From: Planctomycetaceae bacterium
Lineage (GTDB): Bacteria > Planctomycetota > Planctomycetia > Pirellulales > Pirellulaceae
Direction: 5' to 3'
Length of the DNA: 64,000 bases
NCBI GenBank assembly: GCA_024642205.1
Contig: JAHEBQ010000026.1
Coordinates: 1 to 64,000 of the forward strand
The notes beneath the pieces were generated by a model. That model worked only from the letters and a program-made list of their open reading frames with translations. It searched no databases and was not told where the DNA came from. Shown piece by piece: positions 34,169 to 43,920 of this stretch. A program made the position numbers and the translations under genes. Within the stretch, counting starts at the first letter, position 1. Every line of letters starts with the position of its first letter.

Positions 34169-35146
34169 TCACTGTTGAACCGAGGGTGTCTCCCTGGCCG
34201 TCGAATCAACCCTGGCGGGCGGATCGACCTGATTGACGAATTCCCGCAGTTCATACCAATACTCCGGAGGCAACGGGTCATAGTGCCCGAGGCCAGGCAA
34301 CTCGTTGAAACTTTTGGTTTTTGAGGGTGAATTGCGAAATAGTTTCCGGGCCAGTTCAATGGGAATCAGCTGGTCCTCCGAACCATGAGACTGGTACAAA
34401 GGACAGTCACAGGTCTTGATTTTTTCAGCAGAGGGATATTGGTTGCGCATGACATATCGAACTGGTAACCACGGGTAATTAAGCTGAGCTGCATCGGTTA
34501 TTGAACTGAACGTTCGTTGAAGAACCAATACCCTGCACCCATGCTGACTAGCCAGATGAACCGCTGGCCCTCCGCCGAGCGAATGGCCTACGATAATGAT
34601 TTCCTGTGGCGACTTCCCGGTATTGTGACAAATCCACTCCAACGCAGCTTCTGAATCGGCCAGCACTCCGGCTTCGGTCGGACTTCCATCACATTTTCCA
34701 TAACCTCGATAATCAAACACAAATACATCGGCGACCAGCGACTGCCGCAAATAATCGCCGATATAGCCTGCTGACTCGGCGACGTTTTCGGCATTCCCAT
34801 GGCATAGCAATACGGTTCGATCGGGATTGCCCGGAAGAATCGACTCGGGCTTTTTCAGATGCCAGCCAACCAATCGCGTTCCGTCTTTCGATGGAAAATC
34901 GATTTCTTGGTGGTTGAAGTCAACCGGCTCCCAGGTTCCGCGTGGATATTTTGATCCTGGATAAACAAGTTTGGTCTCGTTGGCGGCCAAAAACACCAGA
35001 ACGCCCAGGTAACCAAGCAATGCTACGAGCGCCAGAATCTTGATCGAATGCAGCCACGAACGCTTTTTCCTGCGAGCCGATCTCGCGGTCACAGAGTCCA
35101 CGCCAGGAATCGAAGATTCAACGCTGGCCTTTACTTCAGTGTTCAT
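34169..35146 (-). CDS. Membrane-anchored alpha/beta hydrolase
   Basis: 325 residues. One N-terminal helix (IKILALVALLGYLGVLVFLAA) suggests a signal anchor after a basic cytosolic stretch (ARRKKRSWLHS). The hydrolase fold has the oxyanion region LLCHGNAEN, the FDYRGYGKCDGSP loop, nucleophile elbow GHSLGGGPAV, acid near SHGSEDQLIP and His in GLGHYDPL. It resembles the bem46/ABHD13-like serine hydrolases of unknown substrate, probably lipid or peptide. Convergent with galE and divergent from the glycosyltransferase gene. Confidence 0.88.
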   Translation of the reverse strand: MNTEVKASVESSIPGVDSVTARSARRKKRSWLHSIKILALVALLGYLGVLVFLAANETKLVYPGSKYPRGTWEPVDFNHQEIDFPSKDGTRLVGWHLKKPESILPGNPDRTVLLCHGNAENVAESAGYIGDYLRQSLVADVFVFDYRGYGKCDGSPTEAGVLADSEAALEWICHNTGKSPQEIIIVGHSLGGGPAVHLASQHGCRVLVLQRTFSSITDAAQLNYPWLPVRYVMRNQYPSAEKIKTCDCPLYQSHGSEDQLIPIELARKLFRNSPSKTKSFNELPGLGHYDPLPPEYWYELREFVNQVDPPARVDSTARETPSVQQ

Positions 35147-35277
35147 TCTTGATCTTGGTACGGTTGGGGTGGAATTTCATGAGCGTTGTAGAATAAAGTA
35201 TTTCAGCGTGTCGACCAATCCAAAACACGCCTTTTCGGCGGCTTCCCGGGAAAACGTAATGATGGATCGAGAGTTCT

Positions 35278-36009
35278 GTGGAATCTAATCCTACCTTGCT
35301 CGTCGTTGTTGCAACCTACAACGAGATAGACAATTTGCCCCGTCTGGTTCACCAGATCACGGAATTGCTCCCGGATGCTGACATCCTCGTGATCGACGAC
35401 GCGTCCCCGGATGGAACCGGGAATTGGTGTGAACAGGCGTCGTCCAAATATCCTCGAATGTCGGTATTGCACCGTGAAGAGAAACTGGGGCTGGGTTCAG
35501 CGGCAATCGTTGGATTTCACTACGCAAAATCCAAGAGTTACGAACTCGTAGCGACGATGGATGCGGATTTGAGCCACGACCCCAAGAGCCTTGCCGAGAT
35601 GATTCTGATTGCCAAGGACCCGAACCGTGCTGGCGTCGGCGTCATCCTCGGCAGTCGCTATATCCCGGGGGGAGGAACCGAAGGCTGGCCCTGGAGTCGG
35701 CGAATCGCCTCCAAAGCGGTTAATCGTTTTGCGCGGTTGATGTTGCGCCTCAAGACACATGACAATAGCGGAGCATTTCGGGTCTACCGTGCATCGGCGC
35801 TCGAGCAACTGGATTTGAAAAAACTGAAGAGCTCCGATTTCGCGTACCTCGAGGAGATCCTCTGGCGACTGGCAACGAAGGGCGTCGTGATGCTGGAATA
35901 TCCGATCCTGTTTCGAAACCGCGAGCTGGGCCGGTCCAAGACCAGTGCCCTGCTGGGGCTGAAAGTATTCTGGCAGATCACGATGATGGGCGTAGGAGCC
36001 TGGAAATAA
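35278..36009 (+). CDS. Dolichyl/polyprenyl-phosphate mannose synthase-like GT2 glycosyltransferase
   Basis: 243 residues, a stand-alone GT2 domain. Motifs: VVVATYNEIDNLPRLV, ILVIDDASPDGTG, GLGSAAIVGFHYA, ATMDADLSHDP (DxD-type metal site), LGSRYIPGGGTEGWPWSRRIASKAVNRFARLML and the acceptor-helix ending EEILWRL. These fit the DPM1-type enzymes that transfer a sugar from GDP-mannose to a polyprenyl phosphate on the inner face of the membrane. No membrane domain is attached. Start is GTG 35278. A hairpin follows the stop codon. Confidence 0.93.
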   Translation: MESNPTLLVVVATYNEIDNLPRLVHQITELLPDADILVIDDASPDGTGNWCEQASSKYPRMSVLHREEKLGLGSAAIVGFHYAKSKSYELVATMDADLSHDPKSLAEMILIAKDPNRAGVGVILGSRYIPGGGTEGWPWSRRIASKAVNRFARLMLRLKTHDNSGAFRVYRASALEQLDLKKLKSSDFAYLEEILWRLATKGVVMLEYPILFRNRELGRSKTSALLGLKVFWQITMMGVGAWK

Positions 36010-36331
36010 TTGCCTGGCACCTGGCAATTCAGCCCATCAAGCAAGGAGTCGGCCTCACCTCGTCAAATTCGACCCCTGTGGATCTGATCGGTCGCCGGGA
36101 AAAAAGTGAGCCTGTACCACGGAAATCCTCGCTTCGCGAGGTTTCGTTTCTCGAGTCATAAGCGATTCAACGAATGCAATCCAGTGGTTGAAACGGCCGG
36201 ACCCTATCGGTAACGAGCAGATAACAATGCATTACAATCGCTGGAGTCGACTGTTGGAATGAATCCGATTATGCAAGACTGATCTTACCCAGCAATCATT
36301 TTCCCCACCACTGTTAGCAATCGTATCAAAC
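36010..36331. other. Intergenic region with a hairpin after the GT2 gene
   Basis: AATTGCC...GGCAATT, seven-base arms with an eight-base loop, lies at 36009-36030 immediately after the stop codon; no T-run follows. The rest has no gene or repeat that I can support. Confidence 0.45.
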
Positions 36332-36760
36332 ATGTTTTTGCCAGACATTTCACCCTTTCATTTGGCGTTCCCTGTCGATGACCTTGATGCCGCACGTGCA
36401 TTCTACGGTGGCGTGCTCGGATGCCCGGAAGGACGCAGTAGCGAACGGTGGATTGACTTCAATCTGTTTGGTCACCAGATCGTAGCACATTGGAAGGACG
36501 GACATGTCAAGCCGAGCCACACCAATCCAGTCGACGGACATGATGTCCCAGTACCGCATTTTGGTGTCGTGTTACCCTGGGAAAAGTGGGAAACACTTGC
36601 TCGACAATTGAAGGCGAAAAAGATCGAGTTCGTCATTGAGCCATACATTCGATTCAAAGGGGAAGTTGGCGAGCAGGCAACGATGTTCTTTCACGACCCG
36701 GCGGGGAACGCTTTGGAGTTCAAGGCGTTCAAGGATCCATCCCAGATTTTCGCGAAATAA
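36332..36760 (+). CDS. VOC (glyoxalase/bleomycin-resistance) superfamily protein
   Basis: 142 residues forming one VOC domain of paired beta-alpha-beta-beta-beta units: [23 protein letters not shown], then [35 protein letters not shown] and the end [20 protein letters not shown]. Metal-ligand candidates are His in FHLAF, His in PHFGV and Glu in LEFKAF. The PxG and DPxGNxLEF pattern is typical of stand-alone VOC dioxygenase-like proteins; the substrate is not predictable. Stand-alone gene. Confidence 0.9.
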   Translation: MFLPDISPFHLAFPVDDLDAARAFYGGVLGCPEGRSSERWIDFNLFGHQIVAHWKDGHVKPSHTNPVDGHDVPVPHFGVVLPWEKWETLARQLKAKKIEFVIEPYIRFKGEVGEQATMFFHDPAGNALEFKAFKDPSQIFAK

Positions 36761-37766
36761 GTGGTCGCCTGTGAATTCACAGGTAACCGATTCGCCAAAA
36801 AACCGACCGACATCGAAAGTACACTCGATCCGATTGAAGACCTGATCAAAACCGGATGCCGTGGCGTAAATTGGCCTTCCTGATGAGAGACGACAGCTTG
36901 ACCGACAACCCCGGGTTTTGCCAGGTACCATTCGGCTGTCGATGCCAGTCGACCGGGATGTCTACGGTGCTGTTTGGCACAACCTACCGGTATTGGGGGA
37001 TGAGCCACGCCGACTGATTAAATGCAAAATCAGCCATGAAAAAATACCTGACCGATTGCCGAACGTGGCTACTTTGCACGCCATTGATTTCGGCGGGGAG
37101 GCAAATCAACTGGCGTGGGCCTTTGGAAGCGAGCCATTTGAATGATGGGGTTGCGATTTCAACCCCCGCCAACGTGGCTGGGACGCGCCGCTATCGGCCA
37201 CGGGAAATCAAGTTCGTTTGTAAATTCGAATTGCCGTATCTGCCATTCGCCGACAGTTATTTTGAAATCGTAATGGTGTTTCAGTGTTTGCCCCTGTTCA
37301 TCAAACGGAAGACAGTTGCTTAACGGAGTTACGCCGGGTCACGTAGTCGGATGGTTTGCTTTGCGTGACGATTCAGAACGACCAAACGTGGCTGTCAAGG
37401 CAAGTCCGATTGCAGTTCATGGCTCATTTCGAAAAAGCCAGTCAATTCGACTCGACGATTCATGTGTCGCCGGCGACCCCTGCCCCTCCCATGCCGTTGC
37501 CAAGAATTGTCTTTCCGATGTCGAGGGACGCTTCCCGCAATTGTATTGTTGAGTGTTCCAGTGATTATGTGAGGGAATAATGGGGTCGCTTCTTCTATGT
37601 CCACCAGATTGCTCCGTGCGGGCACAATGGTTTCCAATCCGTTGTTCGGATGAACCCCACGTAGATCGAGAATACGAACGCAGTTGGACGCGCTTCGTTG
37701 ACAGCCGTTTTTTCGCCTCATAAAATCGTGATTCACAACCAGCACGCCCACTACCCGGAGTACCGC
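36761..37766. other. Gene-free kilobase, possibly decayed sequence
   Basis: About 1 kb between the VOC gene and acs with no recognisable gene on either strand. ORFs such as 37036-37323 and 37395-37751 (minus) are short, overlap in several frames and have no family features or good start signals. The acs promoter lies at the right end. It may be the remains of a lost gene. Confidence 0.5.
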
Positions 37767-39728
37767 ATGAGTGAAACAGCCTCAAGTCAAATCGACAATG
37801 TGATGCACGAAGACCGGTTGTTCCCGCCTTCGAGAGAGTTTGCCACTCGGGCGCGAATCGGGTCCGCCGAGCAATATCAGGAGATTTACGAACGCGCCAA
37901 AAACGACCCGCACGGATTCTGGGACGAAATCGCCAAAAACGAACTTCACTGGTTTGAGCCGTACACCTCCGTGCTGGAAGGCGAGACGACCAACGTTAAA
38001 TGGTTTGCCGGCGGAAAAACCAATCTCGCATACAACTGCCTGGATGCAAATATCGCCGCCGGTCATGGGGATCGGATTGCCCTCATTTGGGAAGGCGAAC
38101 CTGGTGATCAGCGCACTCTGACCTACACGGAACTTCATACCGAAGTCTGTAAATTCGCCAACGCGTTAAAGAAGCTCGGCGTCGGAGTCGGTGATGTGGT
38201 GTCAATTTACATGCCGATGACCCCGGAGATCGCGATTGCGATGCTGGCCTGTGTTAGAATCGGAGCGGTCCATTCGGTGATCTTCGCGGGTTTTTCTGCC
38301 GAAGCGATCGCCGACCGCAACCATGATGCCAGCGCCAAAGTGCAATTAACTTCCGATGGACTCTGGCGACGCGGAAAATGTATTCCGCTCAAGGAGACCG
38401 TAGACAAAGCCCTGGAAAAGTCGCCGACCGTAGAACATTGCATCGTTTTGAAGCGCTGTGAAAACGAATGCAACATGCAGGAAGGTCGCGATCATTGGTG
38501 GCATGAGTTGGTCCAGTCCGCTTCCGAAGATTGCCCGGCCACCCCATTGGACAGTGAAACAACATCGTTCATTCTTTACACGAGCGGTTCGACCGGCAAA
38601 CCCAAAGGGATACGACATACCACAGCGGGATACAACATCTGGACCAAAAAGACGTTTGAATGGGTGTTCGATTATCGCGACGAGGATATTTACTGGTGCA
38701 CCGCTGATTGCGGCTGGATCACAGGGCACAGCTACATTGTATACGGACCGCTTTCCGCAGGAGCAACCTGCTTGATGTACGAAGGTGCCCCGAACCACCC
38801 GGCGGAAGATCGTTTTTGGGAACTCGTCGAAAAGTACAAAGTCACGATCCTGTACACAGCCCCGACCGCGATTCGAGCCTTCGTCAAATGGGGAGATGAA
38901 CACGTCGACAAACACGATCTCTCCAGCCTGCGTTTGCTGGGAACCGTTGGCGAGGGGATCAATCCGGACACCTGGATCTGGTATCACGAGAAAATTGGAG
39001 GTGGCCGGTGTCCAATCGTTGATACCTGGTGGCAAACCGAAACGGGCGGAATCATGTTGAGCCCGTTGCCTGGGGCAACAGCCACGAAACCAGGAAGTTG
39101 TACGCAGCCACTCCCGGGAGTCGTTCCGGTCATTGTCGACGAAACGCTGACACCGGTCGAGCGAAACAATGGCGGCATGCTGTGCATCTCCCAGCCGTGG
39201 CCGGGAATGCTCCGTGGGATTTGGGGTGACGAAGAGAGATTCAAGCGCCAATACTGGGAAACTTTCCCCGGGAATTACTTGACTGGAGACAATGCCAGGC
39301 TGGATGACGACGGCTACTACTGGATCATGGGCCGCATCGACGACGTGATCAACGTGTCGGGGCACCGGTTGAGCACGATCGAAGTCGAAAGCGCTTTGGT
39401 CTCGCATCCCAACGTTGCGGAATGTGCCGCGGTTGGTCGTCCTCATGAAATCAAAGGACAGGCGATCGCGGTTTTCGTAACGATCAAGGACGCTGAGCCA
39501 ACGGATGAACTTCGCGACGATTTGCGGCGACATGTTCGAAAAGAAATCGGCGCGCTGGCCGTTCCCGATGATATCCGCTTCACCGAGGCAGTCCCCAAGA
39601 CGCGCAGCGGAAAAATCATGCGTCGCCTGCTTCGCGATATCGCCGCCGGCCACGAAGCAACCGGTGACACCAGTACACTCGAAGATTTCAGTGTCCTGGC
39701 AAAACTTCGCGAATCTGACGAACAGTAG
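37767..39728 (+). CDS. acs: Acetyl-CoA synthetase
   Basis: 653 residues from ATG 37767, with CGGAG six bases upstream; the ORF opens earlier at 37698. Adenylate-forming motifs are [16 protein letters not shown] (P-loop), [28 protein letters not shown] and the C-terminal catalytic Lys in [17 protein letters not shown], the site usually controlled by acetylation. Length and N-terminal block ([15 protein letters not shown]) match Acs. It makes acetyl-CoA from acetate, ATP and CoA through acetyl-AMP. Monocistronic in appearance. Confidence 0.97.
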   Translation: MSETASSQIDNVMHEDRLFPPSREFATRARIGSAEQYQEIYERAKNDPHGFWDEIAKNELHWFEPYTSVLEGETTNVKWFAGGKTNLAYNCLDANIAAGHGDRIALIWEGEPGDQRTLTYTELHTEVCKFANALKKLGVGVGDVVSIYMPMTPEIAIAMLACVRIGAVHSVIFAGFSAEAIADRNHDASAKVQLTSDGLWRRGKCIPLKETVDKALEKSPTVEHCIVLKRCENECNMQEGRDHWWHELVQSASEDCPATPLDSETTSFILYTSGSTGKPKGIRHTTAGYNIWTKKTFEWVFDYRDEDIYWCTADCGWITGHSYIVYGPLSAGATCLMYEGAPNHPAEDRFWELVEKYKVTILYTAPTAIRAFVKWGDEHVDKHDLSSLRLLGTVGEGINPDTWIWYHEKIGGGRCPIVDTWWQTETGGIMLSPLPGATATKPGSCTQPLPGVVPVIVDETLTPVERNNGGMLCISQPWPGMLRGIWGDEERFKRQYWETFPGNYLTGDNARLDDDGYYWIMGRIDDVINVSGHRLSTIEVESALVSHPNVAECAAVGRPHEIKGQAIAVFVTIKDAEPTDELRDDLRRHVRKEIGALAVPDDIRFTEAVPKTRSGKIMRRLLRDIAAGHEATGDTSTLEDFSVLAKLRESDEQ

Positions 39729-39879
39729 TCAAGCCGGTCCTGGGCTCCTGACATGAGACAATCGTGGCAGTCGGCGGGTTTTACCAGACAACCAGACAAT
39801 CGTTGCATAACTGATTCAACTCTTCTGCCTCAAATGTGCGGGGCGGAATTCCAGTTCCTTGAACGACGGAAAGCATGAC

Positions 39880-40311
39880 TTGCCCGATATTTTCCACAGT
39901 TTGACGATCCGAAGCCCAGCAGAACGTGTCTTTGACGCCGTGTCGACACCCGCAGGCCTGACCCACTGGTGGGCCAACCAGGCGCAGGGAAATCCAGGCA
40001 TTGATTCCGAATACGAATTGCAATTCGGTCCCGAGTACATCTGGCGTGCGCGAGTTACGAAGTACCTGCCATATCGGGAATTCGAGATCGAGATGACCCA
40101 CTCGGACAATGATTGGGACGGCACGCGAGTTGGATTCGAGCTTAAGCCCGTGAACGAAGAAACACTGCTGGGCTTCTACCATGCAGGTTGGCCGTACGCA
40201 AATCAACACTTCCGGTCATCCAACTATTGCTGGGCGATGTACCTTCGATGCTTGAAGCGGTATGCAGAACTGGATGTCGTTGTTCCTTACGCCGATCGTT
40301 ATGACGGCTGA
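39880..40311 (+). CDS. SRPBCC/AHSA1-like protein
   Basis: About 143 residues from TTG 39880 (GGAAAG six bases ahead); another TTG start lies at 39859. One helix-grip domain: FHSLTIRSPAERVFDAVSTPAGLTHWWANQA, then strands YELQFGPEYIWRARV and FEIEMTHSDNDWDGTRVGFELKP, and a C-terminal helix SSNYCWAMYLRCLKRYAE. The opening AERVFDAVSTPAGLTHWW is typical of activator of Hsp90 ATPase homologue-like proteins, which bind hydrophobic ligands. Ligand unknown. Its stop is followed by 270 bases without a gene. Confidence 0.85.
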   Translation: MPDIFHSLTIRSPAERVFDAVSTPAGLTHWWANQAQGNPGIDSEYELQFGPEYIWRARVTKYLPYREFEIEMTHSDNDWDGTRVGFELKPVNEETLLGFYHAGWPYANQHFRSSNYCWAMYLRCLKRYAELDVVVPYADRYDG

Positions 40312-40584
40312 AAGCCGGCACATTCAAGCGGCGATACAGTCCCAGGTGCGTTCAACAAACATGCAGGAACGGTCAATGGAAACAGTCTAAAGGGTGTGAA
40401 CCGGTTAAACGTGCAGGGATCGGCTTTGGTTCTGATCCCGGTGCAAGACGTCGGCAGGGCATTGCCCGATCTGAGTGATTCCATTTCAATGGCATCCGAA
40501 TTCGGGATGGTTCGCGCTGAGTGCAACAAGTGATTCGGTAGATTTCCGTGCCTGGCTTTTCTTTCACTTTGAAAGTTCGTCAAG

Positions 40585-41154
40585 ATGTACCTGTTTTTTG
40601 ATACCGAGACTTCCGGCCTCCCTCGCTATTACAATGCGCCCGAATCCGATACGCGGAATTGGCCGCGACTCGTCCAGTTGGCCTGGGTGACCGGCGACTC
40701 TCTCACCACGGTTTCGGCACCGCAAGTATATTTGATCAAGCCTGACGAGTTCACTATCGATTCTCGCGCGTCCGCGGTTCATGGCATCACGACCGCGATG
40801 GCCAATGCCACCGGTGTTGCCTTAACACCGGTGCTCGACTCGTTTGTCCAGGCCGTCAATAATTCGACCGTCGTGGTCGCCCACAATATCGAATTTGACA
40901 CCAACATTGTCGGTGCAGAGTGCGCCCGCGAGGGAATCGCCAACCCAATTCGCCGCAGGCTGATGCGATGCACGATGAAGGAAGCGACCGATTATTGTCG
41001 GATTCCATCCCAACGCGGCTTCAAATGGCCGACGTTGACCGAACTCCACTGGAAACTGTTTCAGTCCGGATTAGCGGATGCGCATGACGCTTCCATTGAT
41101 TGCCAGGCTTGCATGAAGTGCTTCTTTCGCCTTCAGGAACTCAACGTGATCTGA
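40585..41154 (+). CDS. DEDDh-type 3'-5' exonuclease (DnaQ-like)
   Basis: 189 residues comprising one RNase H-fold exonuclease domain. Exo I is LFFDTETSGLP (Asp, Glu), Exo II is VVVAHNIEFDTNIV (Asp) and Exo III is HDASIDCQACMKCFF (His, Asp), so all DEDDh residues are present. It resembles the DnaQ proofreading family but lacks a polymerase-binding tail. A 15-residue insert follows Exo I (YYNAPESDTRNWPR). It could trim DNA or RNA ends. Stand-alone gene. Confidence 0.93.
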   Translation: MYLFFDTETSGLPRYYNAPESDTRNWPRLVQLAWVTGDSLTTVSAPQVYLIKPDEFTIDSRASAVHGITTAMANATGVALTPVLDSFVQAVNNSTVVVAHNIEFDTNIVGAECAREGIANPIRRRLMRCTMKEATDYCRIPSQRGFKWPTLTELHWKLFQSGLADAHDASIDCQACMKCFFRLQELNVI

Positions 41155-41267
41155 AAGATGAAAACTGGTCAATCCACGAGGCCACGTTGTTCATGACGTT
41201 GGCTATGCCGGCAAATTGCCATTGTCGTCCTGGCGCAATTCGGTAGACGGGCCAAGGTGCGGGTGTT

Positions 41268-41786
41268 CTAGCCTGACGCAGTTGCCGATTTTGGTTGGTA
41301 CATTGGCTTGTTACCCAAACCTCGGTGCGCGATCGTGAATTGGCCGGAATGAATGCCCTCGTGGTATGCAATGAACAGCAGCATCTGTGCCATGTTCGGC
41401 GCATCGGCAAATATGCCCTCGTCAGGCGTGGGGCTTTTCAGGAACTCATCCGACAATCCATCGATCGTCTCGAGTAATGCCGCACGTCGTTCACGACAGT
41501 AACTCACAACCTCTTCCGTCTCCGGGTATGCCGATGAATCAGAATGAATCTCGGAACCAAACCAGAACACGTCGTCCCAGTTTTTGTCGTCACCTGCTTT
41601 TGGATCAAGGCGTTTTAGAAACATGTTGTCCGCCAGCCCAAGATGACCGACAATCCACAATGGGTGGTTCGCCGTCGGATGCGCTTGATAAAGCCAGTCT
41701 TCGCGCGTGCTCATTGAGTCGATAAGCCCCTCAACCATTCGGCGGGACTGGTTCAGCGAGTAGATTACGTTGTCTTTTATCGACAT
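41268..41786 (-). CDS. DinB-family protein
   Basis: 172 residues, a four-helix DinB fold. Metal ligands typical of the family are visible as His in WIVGHLGLADNMF and the HxxxH pair in YHEGIHSGQ. It opens VIYSLNQSRRMVEGLIDSM. DinB/YfiT-like proteins act as metal-dependent transferases, for example with bacillithiol or mycothiol, or have unknown stress roles. Start ATG has AAAGG upstream. It is leftward, between two rightward or long leftward genes, with no partner. Confidence 0.9.
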   Translation of the reverse strand: MSIKDNVIYSLNQSRRMVEGLIDSMSTREDWLYQAHPTANHPLWIVGHLGLADNMFLKRLDPKAGDDKNWDDVFWFGSEIHSDSSAYPETEEVVSYCRERRAALLETIDGLSDEFLKSPTPDEGIFADAPNMAQMLLFIAYHEGIHSGQFTIAHRGLGNKPMYQPKSATASG

Positions 41787-42122
41787 GATGGTTGCCTTTC
41801 AAAATGGAACTCTGTCGGTGCATCGAATACACGGGCGTTTGGCCGATTGATCAGTTTATACGATCGCCAGCCCTGCTTGAAGGCAACACGCTCTTTTTCA
41901 CCCACCTCGTCTTCAAAAGGAGACCATTGGTGTTTTTGAGCGGCCGTTTGGACCCTGGGGCGGGCATCCGGCTACAGCCGGTTGATGTCATTGCGATGCA
42001 AAGAATCGCTGCGCGAAATAGCTGACTTTCATTACGAAACACGGACCTTAGGTCTGGACCTTGGTCACCAGCATGGCGGTGGCGCGCCTTCCAATGATGG
42101 CCGAAGGACCGCGAAAATACGG
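41787..42122. other. Intergenic region, nothing recognised
   Basis: Between the DinB and lnt genes, both leftward. Small ORFs here overlap the lnt end or have no family features. No terminator-like hairpin with a T-run was found. Confidence 0.4.
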
Positions 42123-43904
42123 CTATCGTCTCAGCCAGCCGATAATCCCTGTCAGCAAAACGATCCCGGCAAACAGCATGGGCACGAAATCGCCGACTCG
42201 TCGATACAGGCTTGTCCGATCGATCGAGCGTACATTGGCACGAATCACCTCAGGCTTTCGACGCGGACCGGTCTGCCGCAGTCGCCCGCAGGAATCGATG
42301 TCGGCGGAGATTCCAGTGTTGGCGCAAACCAAATGGGGCTTGCGCATTTCGACTGCTCGAAAAACGTTACACGCCAAATGCAAATCCAGGCAGCTAGTCC
42401 CGTAAAACCAACCATCATTGGTCATGTTGACCAACACATCCGGCTCGTTACCCGAATCCGCCAGCGAGTTGACTTGCCGCCGAATCAAATGTGGAACAGT
42501 TGTTTCGAAACATATACTGGGCGCAAGATTCACGTTGTTTCGCGTCATGATTTCAAACTGAGTACCCGGCGAAATGCCGCCACCGATGGGTGATAACTTT
42601 TTGATCAGAGGAAACCAATCTGCAAAAGGAACGTATTCGCCGAACATTACCAAATGGTTTTTGAAGTATCGATTCTCGATTTGACCGTCATCGCCAATCA
42701 GAAATGCGGATCCAAAGACTCGACCGTTGGCCGGATCCCGGGTCCCACCACCCGTTAATAATGGAATCGGCGTTGCAAATGTTTCGGGATACCCGGTTGC
42801 GTTGCTCCATACGCGGGTTCGAAGATTGGCGAACGCTTCTACCGTCTGCTCGTCGTTGATATCGGATATCAGGTCCGAATACGGACTAAAACCCGACTCG
42901 GGCCAGACAATCAGATCCAAATCCGAAAATTGCGAGCGAGCCTCCCTGGTCAGCCTGAAAGTTTCCGAAAGCTGGACCAACCGTTCTTCCAAAGTGATAT
43001 CAAATTCGACGTCATCCGAAGTCTGAATGAGCCCAATATTCAGACTCGAATCACTTTTATACTGAATTGGCTCCTCAAGGCGAAAACGGCCATAAAACAG
43101 GACGGCGACCATCGTCACACACGAAGCGGCAAACACAACACCATGCCGCTTGAGCGAGGATCGTCGGACGTCCGGGCTTTTTGTACCGGCTCGTGTTTTG
43201 AACAACGAAGCTCCGCCGCGAAGCAACGCTGTAAACCCGACGACAACCACCAGCATTGCAAACGTGAGAGTATAGGCGCCGAACAGATCGGCGACCTGGA
43301 TTACCATTGGATTTTTATATTGCGTATGCGAAAGGCAGACCATCGCCATTCCGGAAGCAAAGTTGCAGCGAATCCACTCGATGCCGGTCCACACTATCGG
43401 TACCGCCAAGAGTGCAGGAACACCGATCTGACGAACAAGGGCACGTGTCACCGCCACAAACATCGGCGTGTAGATCGCCATATAAACTGAGACCAGGACC
43501 CAACCTATCCAAAGCAAGGGATGCGGGATCGGAATGAAATAGAATGTCCCCAGCCAATACAGACATCCGGCATGGAAAAGCTGCCAGTAGGGCCGCCTGC
43601 CCGGCAAACGTTCGATTTGGACCAACCAGACCAACGGAAACGGCGCAATCCAGGCCAACCAGGACAGCCCAACAGGCGGAAAAGAAAGCCACAACATCAC
43701 CAACGAAGCGACTGCCACTCCAAAGACTCGAATGCCGCGTTCAGCTGCCAACGATTCTGATCCAGAATCGGAATTTAAGTCCGCAACGGGCTCCGGTAAT
43801 CGAGTTGCCTTTCTCGTGACAATTTTCGTTTTCGTTTTTTGATTCAATGTCGTGCTCAGCGTATTCCAAGGGCTCCAAATGCAAATGCTTCGTTGACGTT
43901 TCAA
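42123..43904 (-). CDS. lnt: Apolipoprotein N-acyltransferase
   Basis: Up to 593 residues; the family usually has about 510, so the true start is probably inside the first 60 codons (TTG 43904 and TTG 43847 are in frame; no ATG or GTG is well placed). Several N-terminal helices (VFGVAVASLVMLWLSF, MAIYTPMFVAVTRALV) precede the nitrilase domain. The catalytic triad is visible as Glu in LIVWPESGFSPYS, Lys in YFKNHLVMFGEYVPF and Cys in PSICFETTVPHL. Lnt adds the third acyl chain to lipoproteins at the inner membrane. Downstream of moeA by 16 bases. Confidence 0.92.
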   Translation of the reverse strand: MKRQRSICIWSPWNTLSTTLNQKTKTKIVTRKATRLPEPVADLNSDSGSESLAAERGIRVFGVAVASLVMLWLSFPPVGLSWLAWIAPFPLVWLVQIERLPGRRPYWQLFHAGCLYWLGTFYFIPIPHPLLWIGWVLVSVYMAIYTPMFVAVTRALVRQIGVPALLAVPIVWTGIEWIRCNFASGMAMVCLSHTQYKNPMVIQVADLFGAYTLTFAMLVVVVGFTALLRGGASLFKTRAGTKSPDVRRSSLKRHGVVFAASCVTMVAVLFYGRFRLEEPIQYKSDSSLNIGLIQTSDDVEFDITLEERLVQLSETFRLTREARSQFSDLDLIVWPESGFSPYSDLISDINDEQTVEAFANLRTRVWSNATGYPETFATPIPLLTGGGTRDPANGRVFGSAFLIGDDGQIENRYFKNHLVMFGEYVPFADWFPLIKKLSPIGGGISPGTQFEIMTRNNVNLAPSICFETTVPHLIRRQVNSLADSGNEPDVLVNMTNDGWFYGTSCLDLHLACNVFRAVEMRKPHLVCANTGISADIDSCGRLRQTGPRRKPEVIRANVRSIDRTSLYRRVGDFVPMLFAGIVLLTGIIGWLRR

Positions 43905-43920
43905 CTACAACGGTTTGACA

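Noticed and set aside
38346-39653. 435-residue minus-strand ORF inside acs
   Set aside because: It is a long shadow of the acetyl-CoA synthetase gene on the opposite strand; every acs motif is intact.
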